This document shows, piece by piece, positions 16,466-26,749 of a stretch of 64,000 nucleotides of DNA. Where the stretch lies: NCBI GenBank assembly GCA_902764915.1, contig CACWXY010000012.1, forward strand, positions 1 to 64,000. Direction: 5' to 3'. The position numbers and the translations under genes were made by a program. Below the pieces are notes generated by a model that was not told where the DNA came from, ran no database searches, and saw only the letters and a program-made list of their open reading frames with translations. The stretch's first letter is position 1. Each line of letters begins with the position of its first letter. The DNA is from an uncultured Eubacteriales bacterium. GTDB taxonomy: Bacteria > Bacillota > Clostridia > Christensenellales > Aristaeellaceae.

Positions 16466-17392
16466 GTGAAACGAACCGCATCCATGCGTGCCTATCCCCC
16501 GGGCAGTCTGAAAAAGCGGCTGTGGAAGCAGCGCTGGCTGTTTGTCATGCTGATTCCCGGAATCATATGGTTTCTGGTATTCAAATATGCCACCTATGCC
16601 GGGCTGGCACTTTCCTTTACCAATTATGGTTTTCGAAAGACCGTGTCCTTTGTAGGGCTTCGGAACTTCCAGCGCCTGTTCAAGTCCATGTCCTTCTGGA
16701 ACGCTTTCCGCAATACGCTCCTGATCAGTCTGTACAATATTGTCTTTTACTTCCCTTTCCCGATTCTCATCGCCCTTCTCATCAATGAACTGCGCTCCGT
16801 ACACACCAAGCGCCTGGTGCAGTTCCTGATCTATATCCCCTATTTCTTCTCCTGGGTGGTCGTCGGTTCCATCTTTGTGAACCTACTCTCCCCCTCCAGC
16901 GGCATTGTCAACCAGATCATGAGGTCACTGGGCATGGAGAGCATCTACTTCATGTCGGATGTGCGATGGTTCCGAAAGGTGCTCATCGCCGCCTACATAT
17001 GGAAGCAGATGGGCTATGGCGCCGTCATCTATGTGGCCACGCTCTCCACCGTCGACCCGCAGCTGTATGAGGCCGCTGAGATTGACGGCTGCGGCCGCTT
17101 CAAGCAGGTGATCTATGTTACCCTGCCCACGATCCGGCCTACCATCATGACCATGCTGCTGCTCAATCTCTCACATGTGCTCATGATCTTTGACCAGATC
17201 ATGGTCATGTACAACGCCTCCGTCTACTCCGTCTCCGATGTGCTGCAGACCTATGCCTACCGCGAAGGAATTCTGACCGGCAATCTGGGCTTTGGCACCG
17301 CCGTATCCCTGTTTGTCGGCATCATTTCCCTGCTTCTGGTGCTGGGCACCAACTGGGTCAGCAAGCATTTCCTGGAAGACCCCATTCTCTGA
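16466..17392 (+). CDS. Sugar ABC transporter permease, LplB/UgpA type (second system)
   Basis: The 308-residue protein has six membrane segments and the EAA loop LYEAAEIDGCGRFKQV. I prefer the GTG at 16466 because GCGGAGG ends 9 bases upstream; the ATG at 16445 would place the ribosome site inside the coding region. It lies 18 bases before its partner permease. Here the binding-protein gene comes last, opposite to the first importer, so the two operons are not a simple tandem duplication. Confidence 0.88.
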   Translation: MKRTASMRAYPPGSLKKRLWKQRWLFVMLIPGIIWFLVFKYATYAGLALSFTNYGFRKTVSFVGLRNFQRLFKSMSFWNAFRNTLLISLYNIVFYFPFPILIALLINELRSVHTKRLVQFLIYIPYFFSWVVVGSIFVNLLSPSSGIVNQIMRSLGMESIYFMSDVRWFRKVLIAAYIWKQMGYGAVIYVATLSTVDPQLYEAAEIDGCGRFKQVIYVTLPTIRPTIMTMLLLNLSHVLMIFDQIMVMYNASVYSVSDVLQTYAYREGILTGNLGFGTAVSLFVGIISLLLVLGTNWVSKHFLEDPIL

Positions 17393-17410
17393 GGAAGGAG
17401 GCCCTGTACC

Positions 17411-18286
17411 ATGCTGCATGCGGTTTCCAAGAATACCATCCGCGAAAGCGGAGCCCGGAAAACCTTCCGGGTCTTCAATGTACTGTTTCTGACATTAATC
17501 TGCGTGGTGGTGGTCATCCCCATCTGGAATGTTCTCATCACATCCCTGGCCAAGGACCAGGACGTCATGGGCGGCGTATTCCTCATTGTACCGCCTTCCC
17601 TGACCTTCCAGAGCTATGCACGCGTACTGCACTCCGGGTATATGCGTGGTTTCTGGAACTCCATGTATGTGGCCCTGATCGGCACCGCCTGCGCCATGAC
17701 AATCACGGTGCCTCTGGGCTTTGCGCTGGCACAGAAGCGGCTGATCGCGCGGAATTTCTTTATGAAGCTGGTCAGTCTGACGCTGGTCTTTGATGCAGGC
17801 ATCATGCCGCTGTACGTGCTGATCCGCAGCCTGGGGCTGATTGATAACCGCTGGTCCCTGATCCTGCCGTTCATGCTCTCTTCCTTTAACCTGATTATTG
17901 TCAAGAATTTCATGATGTCGATCCCCGAGAGCTTTGTGGAGTCCGCCTGGCTGGACGGATGCAATGATCTGATGGCACTGGTGCGCATTGTCATTCCCAT
18001 GTCCGTCCCGATCCTGGCAGCCGTCACCCTATTCTACTTCGTCTCTTTCTGGAACCGCTATACCGAAGCGGTCATGTTTATCAACAACTCATCCAAGTAT
18101 ACCCTGCAGGTCATGCTGCGAGCCCTGATCTATCAGTCAGACGGTTCCCTGGGAGAGGGCAATGTGGTCTATGACAACACCAAGATGGCCGTCATGGTGC
18201 TGGGTATGCTGCCTGTCATGCTGATCTATCCCTTTGTCCAGCGGCACTTCGTCTCCGGGCTCATGCTCGGCGGCGTAAAAGGCTAA
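17411..18286 (+). CDS. Sugar ABC transporter permease, LplC/AraQ type (second system)
   Basis: The 291-residue protein has six membrane segments, the EAA loop FVESAWLDGCNDLMAL and the family ending RHFVSGLMLGGVKG. GGAAGGAGG lies upstream of the ATG. In the loop the usual Glu-Ala-Ala is Glu-Ser-Ala, a common variant. It pairs with the permease encoded at 16466. Confidence 0.9.
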   Translation: MLHAVSKNTIRESGARKTFRVFNVLFLTLICVVVVIPIWNVLITSLAKDQDVMGGVFLIVPPSLTFQSYARVLHSGYMRGFWNSMYVALIGTACAMTITVPLGFALAQKRLIARNFFMKLVSLTLVFDAGIMPLYVLIRSLGLIDNRWSLILPFMLSSFNLIIVKNFMMSIPESFVESAWLDGCNDLMALVRIVIPMSVPILAAVTLFYFVSFWNRYTEAVMFINNSSKYTLQVMLRALIYQSDGSLGEGNVVYDNTKMAVMVLGMLPVMLIYPFVQRHFVSGLMLGGVKG

Positions 18287-18343
18287 GGTTTCCCGGCAGC
18301 TCGCTCTGCCTTGATTCTATCTACTTTTTAAGGAGGTTTTTCC

Positions 18344-19792
18344 ATGAAGAAGTCTCTGTCCCTGCTGCTTGCCGCCATGCTGCTTCTGTCCTGCATGAGC
18401 CTGCCGGCAGCGCTTGCGGATGACACCGTCAAGCTGACCATCTGTTCCCCCGACAATACCTTTGGTATTTCCACCGATCCCGATCTGCAGCAGGCAGTTG
18501 TCAGCATGCTCGAGGAAGCCTGTGATGTACAGCTGGAGGCCATTATTCCTCCGATCGGCTCCTACAATGACAAGCTGGAAACCATGATGGCCGGCGGCGA
18601 TGTACCTGACATCTTTGCCATCTCCCAGGCCATGACCCGCCTGCCCAACTACGTGGCCCGCGAGCAGCCCATGAAGCTCAATGACCTGATTGCAGGCAGC
18701 GAAGCACTCTCCGCCATTGACAGCACCTATTTCACCGCTCTGGAAATCGGCGGCGGCATTTATGCAATCCCCTACTATTATCCCCGCGTCAAGTCTCTGT
18801 TCCTGCGCAAGGACCTGATGGAACAGTATGACATCCAGCTTTCCGAAACCCCGACCACTGAGGAATTCATCGCTGAGCTTTCCAAGCTGAAGGGCACCGG
18901 CATTATTCCCTTCTCCTTCCCCAAGTGGATCGATAACTTCCAGTACTTCCTCAATTCCTTCGGTGCCTATGCCGGCATCTACAAGAATGCAGACGGTGTC
19001 TTCGTGGACGGCATGCAGGAAGAAGCCATGATCGACGGACTGAACTACCTGCGTGAACTGTACACCTCCGGCGTCATGGATCAGGAATTCATTACCACCG
19101 AAAACAATACCATGCGTGAGTATGTCTATACCGGCAAGGCGGCCTGCGACATCGACTATGTGGCCAATTACTCCAACTATATCTCCCAGTCTGCCGCAGC
19201 CGGCGCGCCCACGGACGTCCAGCCCATCTACATGCTCGTCGGCCCCAATGGCCTGGGCGGCGGGCTCAATGAATCCATCCAGACTGCATGGTGCATTTCC
19301 TCCGAGTGCAAGAACCCTGAAGCCGCCATACGCGTAATCGAAAAGCTCGTCACTGATCCCGCTGTGCACGCCGCTTTCTATAACACCGGCGTGGAAGGCG
19401 CACACTATACCATTGAAAACGGCATTGCCGTCGCCACCGAGAAGGCCACCAATTCCGGCTATGCCATCAAGTACAACTACATCACTGACTCCTTCATTCC
19501 GGATTTCTCCACCCTGCCCTATCAGCCGGATGAGACCATGAAGGCAGCTCTGGAACTCCAGCGCCAGATCATCGACCGCGGCATGGAACTGCGCGGCGAC
19601 AAACAGATGATCCCCGCCGGCAAGTCCGATCTGTATGACGAGAATGCCGCTTCCATCACCAGCTACTGGAAGGAAGTCATCTCCCAGATCGTTCTGGGAT
19701 CTGTGACAGTCGAAGAAGGCCTCAAGAACTACAAGAACTTCTGGGACAGCGTCGAAGGCGATCAGATCCTTGCTGAACTCAACGCCAACTGA
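18344..19792 (+). CDS. Sugar ABC transporter binding protein (second system)
   Basis: The 482-residue family 1 binding protein has a signal peptide that most likely ends AALA before DDTVK. A LLSC sequence around residue 19 could be read as a weak lipobox, but the leucine two residues before the cysteine is unusual, so lipid anchoring is uncertain. AAGGAGG precedes the ATG. It closes the second importer operon and is followed by a strong terminator. The sensor kinase and response regulator genes start about 100 bases downstream from their own promoter and probably control this operon, as in YesMN-type systems. Confidence 0.88.
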   Translation: MKKSLSLLLAAMLLLSCMSLPAALADDTVKLTICSPDNTFGISTDPDLQQAVVSMLEEACDVQLEAIIPPIGSYNDKLETMMAGGDVPDIFAISQAMTRLPNYVAREQPMKLNDLIAGSEALSAIDSTYFTALEIGGGIYAIPYYYPRVKSLFLRKDLMEQYDIQLSETPTTEEFIAELSKLKGTGIIPFSFPKWIDNFQYFLNSFGAYAGIYKNADGVFVDGMQEEAMIDGLNYLRELYTSGVMDQEFITTENNTMREYVYTGKAACDIDYVANYSNYISQSAAAGAPTDVQPIYMLVGPNGLGGGLNESIQTAWCISSECKNPEAAIRVIEKLVTDPAVHAAFYNTGVEGAHYTIENGIAVATEKATNSGYAIKYNYITDSFIPDFSTLPYQPDETMKAALELQRQIIDRGMELRGDKQMIPAGKSDLYDENAASITSYWKEVISQIVLGSVTVEEGLKNYKNFWDSVEGDQILAELNAN

Positions 19793-19804
19793 TGTGTTTT
19801 TCCC

Positions 19805-19836
19805 GCGGCTGCTGCCCCATGCAGCAGCCGCTTTTT
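19805..19836 (+). terminator. Terminator of the second importer operon
   Basis: GCGGCTGCTGC (19805-19815) pairs perfectly with GCAGCAGCCGC (19821-19831), followed by TTTTT. Confidence 0.9.
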
Positions 19837-19844
19837 CCGTTTCG

Positions 19845-19853
19845 TGCTATAAT
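19845..19853 (+). promoter_or_regulatory. Extended -10 promoter of the two-component operon
   Basis: TGCTATAAT is a perfect extended -10 element just after the terminator. No good -35 box is present at the usual distance. The start codon at 19889 is 35 bases downstream. Confidence 0.65.
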
Positions 19854-19888
19854 GCGGAAAAACGTGGTTATCCCGGAGTGTAACGCCT

Positions 19889-21577
19889 ATGCGAAAGAAG
19901 CCTCTTCAGTCCCATCTGCGGATGCGCAAAACCTATCTGAGCTTTGGCCTGGTGCTGCTCATTGTCGCCCTGGCTCTGCACACAGCCTATCTCCTGCAGT
20001 CCCGCAGCAATATGCAGCGGCAGGCACAGCAGGATCATACCCAGCTTCTGGAACAGCAGCGCTATCACGCTTCGCTGTTCACGGATGAGATCGCCAGCTG
20101 TGCCAGCGCCCTGTCCCTCTCCCAGCGGCTGCAGAAAGTGCTGGTCATCCGTCAGACCCCTGATTACCTGGCCTTTGCGGACTGCCGGGACCTATTGCAG
20201 GAATATGAAACGGCTCCCTTCCGCATGTACCGCCTGGACCTGTATGTACCCTCCGTGCACACACTGGTCACAAGCTCCGAAGGTGTGTTTTACCACCTCG
20301 AGGAGAAAAACAGCGCCGTATATGATGCCCTGCTAGCCCTTCCCGAGTCCGCAAACGGCTTCTGGACCATTGCATATCAGGGAACTGAGCCCGGCATTGT
20401 CTCGCGTTACCGCAATGAAAACTATCTCACCTATGTGCGTCAGGTGCCTTCCCTGACTACCGGCAAGCCCCGGGCGCTCCTGCTGCTTTCCGTTGCCTAC
20501 CCTACGTTTTCTGCCTACACGACCCCGGCAGCGGGCGACATGAGCAGTCTGTTCTTTGACGGCGTACTCCTCTGCGGCAGCGTAACGGATGATCCCGCCT
20601 GGACAACGCTTGCATCTGAATCACTTTCAGGGCTGACCTTCCGCTATCAGTACCGCTTCCATCCGGGAAATGTATTCTCCGGTGTCTTTGGCTTTGTACT
20701 GCTGGTGATACTGCTCTTCCTGCTGGTCTCCTTCTTTCTACTGATCCTCATTTCTGAGCGTCAGATCGCACGTCCCATACATCACCTGCTCACCGGGTTT
20801 GAGGGCATACAGCAAGGCGCGTTTGAAACACGCCTGGGACATCACGACAATGAGTTCTGCGGAGATCTGAACCGAGGCTTTGACCATATGGCCCAGCACC
20901 TGCAGGAGAGCGTGACGGCGCTTGTCACAGAGCGCACGCGCGGAGAGGAACTGCGTCTCCAGCTTCTGATGATGCAGGTGCGTCCGCATTTTCTCTATAA
21001 TATTTTCAATAATATGGTCTGGCTGGTCGCCCAGAAGAAATATGCGCCTCTGGAAGAGCTGGTCAATGCCACCGCCGGTTTCTATCGGAGTGCACTGCGC
21101 GATCCGGAAAAGGAGATTACGCTTCTGGAAAACATGGACCAGCTGCGGCATTATGTGGCCATACAGCGTTTCCGCTTCGGGGATCGTTTTACACTGGCCT
21201 TCGACATACCAGATGAACTGTGGGACCTGGAAATCCCCAACCTGATCCTGCAGCCGCTGGTGGAAAATGCGATCGTGCACGGGTTTGAAGAGCGGCAGCA
21301 GCCCGGATATATCCGTCTGAAAGCTGTCCGGGAGGCCGGTCGGCTGTTTCTCACCGTGTCGGATGACGGAAAGGGGATTCCCGAAGCGCGACTTGCACAG
21401 ATCGCGAAGGCCATGGCACAGGACGAAACATGCGATGACTGTTTTGCGCTCAATAATGTGGCCAGAAGGCTCCGTATCCGCTATGGAGAGATGGCGCAGA
21501 TACAGATCCGGTCACAGCCGGAGCACGGCACTGACATCGTGCTCTGTATTCCGCTTCAGGAAGGAGAACCGTCATGA
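19889..21577 (+). CDS. Sensor histidine kinase, YesM/LytS type
   Basis: The 562-residue membrane kinase has a first membrane segment (about 15-35), an outer sensing domain of roughly 230 residues, a second membrane segment (about 265-290) and a HAMP domain (about 290-345). The His_kinase box carries H367 in VRPHFLYN, and the ATPase domain has N460 in LVENAIVHG and DDGKGIP. It should phosphorylate the regulator encoded next door in response to an extracellular sugar. GGAG lies upstream of the ATG. Its stop overlaps the regulator's start (ATGA at 21574-21577). Confidence 0.92.
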   Translation: MRKKPLQSHLRMRKTYLSFGLVLLIVALALHTAYLLQSRSNMQRQAQQDHTQLLEQQRYHASLFTDEIASCASALSLSQRLQKVLVIRQTPDYLAFADCRDLLQEYETAPFRMYRLDLYVPSVHTLVTSSEGVFYHLEEKNSAVYDALLALPESANGFWTIAYQGTEPGIVSRYRNENYLTYVRQVPSLTTGKPRALLLLSVAYPTFSAYTTPAAGDMSSLFFDGVLLCGSVTDDPAWTTLASESLSGLTFRYQYRFHPGNVFSGVFGFVLLVILLFLLVSFFLLILISERQIARPIHHLLTGFEGIQQGAFETRLGHHDNEFCGDLNRGFDHMAQHLQESVTALVTERTRGEELRLQLLMMQVRPHFLYNIFNNMVWLVAQKKYAPLEELVNATAGFYRSALRDPEKEITLLENMDQLRHYVAIQRFRFGDRFTLAFDIPDELWDLEIPNLILQPLVENAIVHGFEERQQPGYIRLKAVREAGRLFLTVSDDGKGIPEARLAQIAKAMAQDETCDDCFALNNVARRLRIRYGEMAQIQIRSQPEHGTDIVLCIPLQEGEPS

Positions 21578-22308
21578 TCGCACTGGTGATCGCGGATGAT
21601 GAGATCTATGTCCGGGAAGGACTGCGGGACAGCATTGACTGGAAAAGCCTGGGCGTTACCGTAGTGGACTGTGTCGGAAACGGGCACGCGCTGTATGAGG
21701 CGTGTATCCGCCATAAGGCCGATATTGCACTGGTGGACATCCGTATGCCCGGGATGGACGGGCTGACCGCCATTGAGCGGATCCGCCCGGAAGTGCCCCA
21801 TTGTCAGTTTATTCTGTTTACTGCCTATGAGGAGTTCTCTCTGGCCAAGCGTGCCATTGATCTAGGTGTGATCGGATACCTGACCAAGCCGGTTTCCCGC
21901 GCCGATGTCATGGAAAAGGTACGCCAGGCCATAGGAATCCTGGGAAAAAGTGCCGACAGCACGCCGGAGCTCTCCAATCTTGATCGTATCTGTGCCTATA
22001 TGAAGGATCATCTCTCGGAAGGTCTGAGCCTGCTGGACGTAGCCGATTACATGCAGATGAACCCGACCTATCTCTCCCGCTATTTCAAGGAAAAAATGGG
22101 CATGAACTTTGTAGACTATCACCGGCACCTGCGCATCGAACGTGCCAAAGCGCTGCTCACGGGGAGCAATCTTCGCATGTACGAGATCGCAGAACGCGTC
22201 GGATATCAGAACCCGCAGCACTTTGCCACCGCATTTCGCGAAGAAACCGGCATGACGCCGGGACTCTACCGCCAGTGTCCACAGCAGAAGGAGGAAGAAA
22301 ACCAATGA
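21574..22308 (+). CDS. Response regulator with AraC-type DNA-binding domain (YesN-like)
   Basis: The 244-residue protein has a receiver domain (1-120) with acidic residues D8/D9, phosphoacceptor D55 in LVDIRMPG and K105 in LTKP. A two-helix-turn-helix AraC domain follows (about 140-240) with VADYMQMNPTYLSRYF and VGYQNPQHFATAF. It is shorter than typical YesN proteins of 350 or more residues because the middle domain is missing. It overlaps both neighbours by four bases and probably activates the importer operon at 16466-19792. Confidence 0.92.
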   Translation: MIALVIADDEIYVREGLRDSIDWKSLGVTVVDCVGNGHALYEACIRHKADIALVDIRMPGMDGLTAIERIRPEVPHCQFILFTAYEEFSLAKRAIDLGVIGYLTKPVSRADVMEKVRQAIGILGKSADSTPELSNLDRICAYMKDHLSEGLSLLDVADYMQMNPTYLSRYFKEKMGMNFVDYHRHLRIERAKALLTGSNLRMYEIAERVGYQNPQHFATAFREETGMTPGLYRQCPQQKEEENQ

Positions 22309-24371
22309 GCCGTCATATTCTGGTCCATGAGGACTTTTCCGGTTTTCCTATCGGTGAATTTCCCTATGACCGTGACCACACCGCCATGGGCGAGTATCAG
22401 TATGTCACGGAAGAAGGCGAGCACGGGATCTGGACCGACCAGGTCTGCAATTACACATGGAACGGCACCGGCCCCACCTGGCTGATCACCGAGCAGAACG
22501 GCCGTCATGCCATGGAGTGCATGCGCGTGGAGAAGAATCATCCGCATCGGATGTTTCCCACACTGCAGACCGGAAAAAGCACCTGGACGGACCTGACAGT
22601 TTGTGCCACCATCCGCCGACTGTCCCTGAAAGGCTGCGCAGGCATTGCCTTTGCCATGAACCATTCCATGGACACACTGGTTTTCCAGTTCATGGACCGG
22701 GACAGGGTCCAGCTGATCTATCGGCACAAGGAAGACATCATCGTACTGAAGGAAGCATCTTTTGTCTCCGACGCGGACACCGATTATCCCATGTCTGTCG
22801 TCTGTTCCGGCAGCACCGTGATCTGCCGGATTCAGGATCGGGACATCCTGCATGTATCCCATGCGCGGATCGCCCGCGGCGGCAAGATCGGCATCACTGC
22901 AGACTGTCCCACACGTTTTACGGATATCGAGGTCAGTGTTTCCGAGGAAGGATATGCACATATCATGGCCAATGAAACCATGGCGCACGAAGCGGAAGCA
23001 GCGGCCATGGCGCAGCATGTCCCTATGAAACTGTATAAAAAAATTGATCTCCAGAATTTCGGCACATCCCGACAGGTGCGCTTCGGACATCTGCTCGGGG
23101 ACAGTTCCTGGCAGATCGTGCTGGCACAGATGCAGCGCAGAGTCAGCCGCGATGCTTATGGCTTTATCTCCTGTCTGACTGCCATTGATCTTGACGGAAA
23201 CGTGCTCTGGCAGCTCGGTGAGCCATCTGAAAAGACGAAGGAACTGGGCAAGGTATCCGCCGATATGCCGCTTCAGATCTATGATATCGACCATGACGGT
23301 TATGATGAAGTCATCTGCGGCTGGGACTTTGAAATCCGCATCCTTGACGGGCGCACCGGTCAGATCAAGAAAGCCGCACGGACTCCCGTTGCTGATGAAG
23401 AGGATGAAGGTCTCATCGGAGCGCCATACAATACGTATGCCTTCCATCGCCTGAACCCGGACGGCATACGTATCGCCAATTTCCGCGGACTCGATGCGCC
23501 TTCCGATATCCTGATCAAGGACCGCTACTGCCGGCTCTGGGCCCTGGATGACAATCTTCAGGTCCTGTGGCACTACAAAAGCCCCACCAACACCGGTCAC
23601 TGTCCTCTGCCGGTGGATGTGGACGGAGACGGCAGGGACGAGCTTCTCGTGGGCTATCGCCTGCTGGATCACGACGGCACCGAGCTCTGGGCCTATCCCA
23701 TTACGGACGATCACACAGATGAAATCGTCGCAGGGAAATGGAAGGAAAACGACCCGCACGGATATTTTGCCTGCGTTTCCGGCACACAGGGCTTCTTTAT
23801 CGGAGATTTCTACGGGCATATTCTCGCCCGGGATCTGATCGGGCATGCCCAGCGGGTGTCAGTAGCCAAATACTGTCCGCATCTGCCCGGCCGACAGATT
23901 GCCGTCACCAATTTCTGGGGACATCAGGGTGTTATTTTCCTGTATGACCAGGACGGCCGGATGCTGTGGGAAATGGAAAATGAAATGAACGGCAATATTG
24001 TTGCCCCGGTAAACTGGGACGGCAACGGTACAGAACTGATTCTCCTCAATGCCGACCCTCACAGAGGCGGATGCATTGATGGATATGGCACCCGTGCCCT
24101 CGCATTCCCTGACGATGGACATCCTACGCTGTGCGTTGAAGCCATGGACCTGACAGGCGACGCACGTGATGAACTCATCTGCTGGGATTATGAGACAATG
24201 TACATCTATACGCAGTCTGACAATCCATGGCCGCAGACATATACGCCGGTTCAGTTCCCGGCCTATAATGCCTCCAATTACCGCGGTGAATATTCGTTCC
24301 CGGATGAATCCTATCTGGATTTCCACGAAAACAAAGCGCAGATGCGGAAATCATCTTTACGCCGCACATAA
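22305..24371 (+). CDS. FG-GAP-like beta-propeller protein, possible PL11-like or related carbohydrate-active protein
   Basis: The 688-residue protein begins with a beta-sandwich-like region (about 1-220). An eight-bladed-propeller-like part follows, with calcium-loop motifs DIDHDGYDEV, DVDGDGRDEL and DLTGDARDEL. Rhamnogalacturonan lyases of family PL11 use such propellers, but I see no decisive catalytic motif, so the enzyme assignment is tentative. No signal peptide is found, so it would act inside the cell. The ATG at 22305 overlaps the regulator's stop (ATGA), which places it in the two-component operon rather than in the importer operon. A role as an intracellular sugar-processing or sensing partner is possible. 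Confidence 0.65.
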   Translation: MSRHILVHEDFSGFPIGEFPYDRDHTAMGEYQYVTEEGEHGIWTDQVCNYTWNGTGPTWLITEQNGRHAMECMRVEKNHPHRMFPTLQTGKSTWTDLTVCATIRRLSLKGCAGIAFAMNHSMDTLVFQFMDRDRVQLIYRHKEDIIVLKEASFVSDADTDYPMSVVCSGSTVICRIQDRDILHVSHARIARGGKIGITADCPTRFTDIEVSVSEEGYAHIMANETMAHEAEAAAMAQHVPMKLYKKIDLQNFGTSRQVRFGHLLGDSSWQIVLAQMQRRVSRDAYGFISCLTAIDLDGNVLWQLGEPSEKTKELGKVSADMPLQIYDIDHDGYDEVICGWDFEIRILDGRTGQIKKAARTPVADEEDEGLIGAPYNTYAFHRLNPDGIRIANFRGLDAPSDILIKDRYCRLWALDDNLQVLWHYKSPTNTGHCPLPVDVDGDGRDELLVGYRLLDHDGTELWAYPITDDHTDEIVAGKWKENDPHGYFACVSGTQGFFIGDFYGHILARDLIGHAQRVSVAKYCPHLPGRQIAVTNFWGHQGVIFLYDQDGRMLWEMENEMNGNIVAPVNWDGNGTELILLNADPHRGGCIDGYGTRALAFPDDGHPTLCVEAMDLTGDARDELICWDYETMYIYTQSDNPWPQTYTPVQFPAYNASNYRGEYSFPDESYLDFHENKAQMRKSSLRRT

Positions 24372-24405
24372 GCCTTTCATGGTTGAAGACCGCAGTCAAC
24401 ACCAC

Positions 24406-24449
24406 GGATATCCCCGGCTGTACACAGCCGGGGATATCCATCATTTTTT
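24406..24449 (+). terminator. Terminator of the two-component operon
   Basis: GGATATCCCCGGCTG (24406-24420) pairs perfectly with CAGCCGGGGATATCC (24425-24439), followed after ATCA by a T-tract. The rest of the 24372-24614 gap shows no gene. Confidence 0.9.
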
Positions 24450-24570
24450 CAGATCAGAAACATCAGATCACTGGACAGGTGCCGGAGCACCTCACGGATT
24501 ATCCGGAATCCATGTCCACGGCGATATGCTGATCAAAACAAATGTGCTAAGTCATGAATCGTACCTTTTC

Positions 24571-24612
24571 AAAAAAAGTGCACCACGAGGTTTCCCCCGT
24601 GATGCACTTTTT
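24571..24612. terminator. Terminator of the DUF3048 gene
   Basis: AAAAAGTGCA-CACG (24573-24587) pairs with CGTG-TGCACTTTTT (24598-24612) with one mismatch. A run of seven A gives the U-tract on the minus strand. It can act in both directions. Confidence 0.85.
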
Positions 24613-24614
24613 CT

Positions 24615-25763
24615 TTACTCGTAAGAGCATCCGCGGTCCAGCGGCAGCTGCACGATCATGGTGCGTCCGCGCTGCATCACGACTTCGTCTCCATTCTCAT
24701 CATAGAATACTGTCCGGGTATTCATGCCTTCCCGTTTCCAGTATCCGGAGATATGACGCCCGCTCATGAAGATTTCCGCATTCCCTTCGCCGGAATGTCC
24801 CATGACAGCCACATTACAGGTAACCGGGATATCTACACGGATGAACTCGGTCGGTGTCCACTGTACGATTACATTGGCAAAGTCCAGTGTTTCCTCGCTG
24901 AGCAGTTCCACCCAGCGGACAGGTTCCGCCTTGCGTTTTTCAGTAGTGACATAGCGGCCATAGGTGTTCGTCTCCGGATCATAGCGGAACTCAGAATCGT
25001 ATCCCGGCCGCTTCCAGTCCACATATACGGTACTGGCTTCATCGCCGCCGGTATAAGGCGTATCCGCAAAGAGGAACGTATGGTTCGCAGCTGTGTGCTC
25101 ATCCGGCACCAGCTTGGAGATTTCCGCCGCGTTGGCGTTGACATCCTCCGGCTGAGAGCGCTTCATAAAGTTGCGCTCATAGAATTTCCGCCAGGGATGC
25201 GCGGAACCCACAATTCCGGAGAAAAGCACGCCCTTTGCCTCGGTACCCAGTGCCGCGAACAGTTCCGGAACATTGCCTTCCTTGTATTCGGACTGACCGT
25301 AGAACATGAAACCGCAGTCCCATTCCTCCCGGAGATATACATGGCCGGCACGTGCGGAACGGATCGGGCCGACACTGGTGGGAATCACATCGGAGAACAG
25401 CGCGGTCATGCGCGTCTCGCCATTCTTGTGCAGCGGCAGTTCATAGATCAGGTCCGCATACTGCACGCCCCATGGCGCACGGTTGGATGTACCCGCTGCC
25501 TTCGTGGTATTGGATATGGGATTGCTGATCTGCACAAGCATGGGCATATACCGCCCGGTCACCGCAAGTCCCTGCGCACCTTCCGGCGCTTCCCGGCTGA
25601 CCAGCAGAAGCCCTGTCGTCGGGCTCATGCCGTCCACGCCCAGATGAGCTTCCACAGCCTTGGGAACAATCCCGCGGTCTTCCGTCGCATTGGTCACGGT
25701 TTCAGCGGAGGCCACCGCACACAGCATCAGGCACAGTGCAAGCAACAGACTGAGTTTTTTCAT
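24615..25763 (-). CDS. DUF3048 (YerB-like) exported protein
   Basis: The 382-residue protein has a signal peptide ending VASA before ETV. It shows the DUF3048 pattern: [36 protein letters not shown] and [10 protein letters not shown], with a C-terminal region containing W.R and GRTMIVQLP. The biochemical role of the family is unknown; YerB of Bacillus is a lipoprotein, but here the leader has no proper lipobox. AAAGGGG precedes the ATG at 25763. The start overlaps the stop of the broken oppF gene by four bases, so it was once part of the opp transcript. Confidence 0.8.
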   Translation of the reverse strand: MKKLSLLLALCLMLCAVASAETVTNATEDRGIVPKAVEAHLGVDGMSPTTGLLLVSREAPEGAQGLAVTGRYMPMLVQISNPISNTTKAAGTSNRAPWGVQYADLIYELPLHKNGETRMTALFSDVIPTSVGPIRSARAGHVYLREEWDCGFMFYGQSEYKEGNVPELFAALGTEAKGVLFSGIVGSAHPWRKFYERNFMKRSQPEDVNANAAEISKLVPDEHTAANHTFLFADTPYTGGDEASTVYVDWKRPGYDSEFRYDPETNTYGRYVTTEKRKAEPVRWVELLSEETLDFANVIVQWTPTEFIRVDIPVTCNVAVMGHSGEGNAEIFMSGRHISGYWKREGMNTRTVFYDENGDEVVMQRGRTMIVQLPLDRGCSYE

Positions 25764-26749
25764 GGTTCTACCCCTTTCTCTTCATCAAACAGATGACAAT
25801 AGACGGTGTGCTGGTTTTCCAATACCCTGGCACCCGGCATTTCCTTTTTACAGATCGCCATGCACTCGCTGCAGCGGTTGTGGAACGGGCATCCGCTGGG
25901 TGGGTTGGCGGGTGAGGGCACATCGCCCTCCAGATGAATACGGTGCTTTTCCTCGGACGGGTCCTGGCGCGGGATTGCAGAAAGCAACGCTTTTGTGTAG
26001 GGATGCAGAGGATGCGTATATACATCCTCCGTGTTTCCGCTCTCCATGATATGCCCAAGATACATGACGCCAATCTTGGAGGAAATGCGTCGGACCACAT
26101 TCAGGTCATGAGAGATAAACAGATAGGACAGTTTCAGTTCCTTCTGCAGATCCATGAGCAGGTTCAGGATCTGGGACTGAATGGATACATCCAGCGCAGA
26201 TACCGGTTCGTCCGCCACCACAAAGCGCGGCTTGGTAATCAGCGCACGGGCAATAGCGATGCGCTGCCGCTATCCGCCGGAGAACTGATGCGGATACCGG
26301 TCCAGCTGCTCTTCATTCAGCCCGACTGCATGCGCAATCCAGGAAACCTCCCGGTTCATGTCCGCCTGAGAGAGCGACATATGCACCTGCAGGGGCTCTT
26401 CCAGGAGCCTGCGCACAGTCATGCGCGGGTTCAGGGACGCGTACGGGTTCTGAAAGATCAGCTGCATGTCCCTGCGCATTTTCCGCATGGTCTCCGGACT
26501 TACATCCTGCAGCTTGGTCCCGTCAAAGAAGACCTCTCCGCTTGTCGGTTCGATCAGTCGCAGTATGGAGCGGCCTGTGGTGGATTTTCCACAGCCGGAC
26601 TCGCCAACCAGCGGGAATGTCTCCTGCTCCCGGATCTGAAAGGAAATATCTTCCACCGCATGCACATAGCCGGTGGGCTTTCGAATGACACCGCCCAGGA
26701 TCGGGAAGTATGTGGTCAGATGCCTGACATCCACTAATACCGGATTCAT
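25760..26749 (-). pseudogene. oppF: oppF-like peptide ABC transporter ATPase interrupted by an amber codon
   Basis: Two open stretches join in the same frame into one OppF-type ATPase of 329 codons. The first has Walker A GESGCGKST and the Q-loop in FQNPYASLNP, and ends HQFSGG. A TAG at 26272-26270 replaces the glutamine expected in the ABC signature SGGQRQR. The frame then resumes [10 protein letters not shown], Walker B VVADEP, the switch His in FISHD and the C-terminal oligopeptide-binding region. One C-to-T change explains the interruption. Unless the amber codon is suppressed, the product is dead. It overlaps the oppD remnant (ATGA at 26746-26749). Confidence 0.88.

Noticed and set aside
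22266-23846. 526-codon minus-strand frame under the propeller gene
   Set aside because: Shadow of a well-supported gene with calcium-loop motifs.
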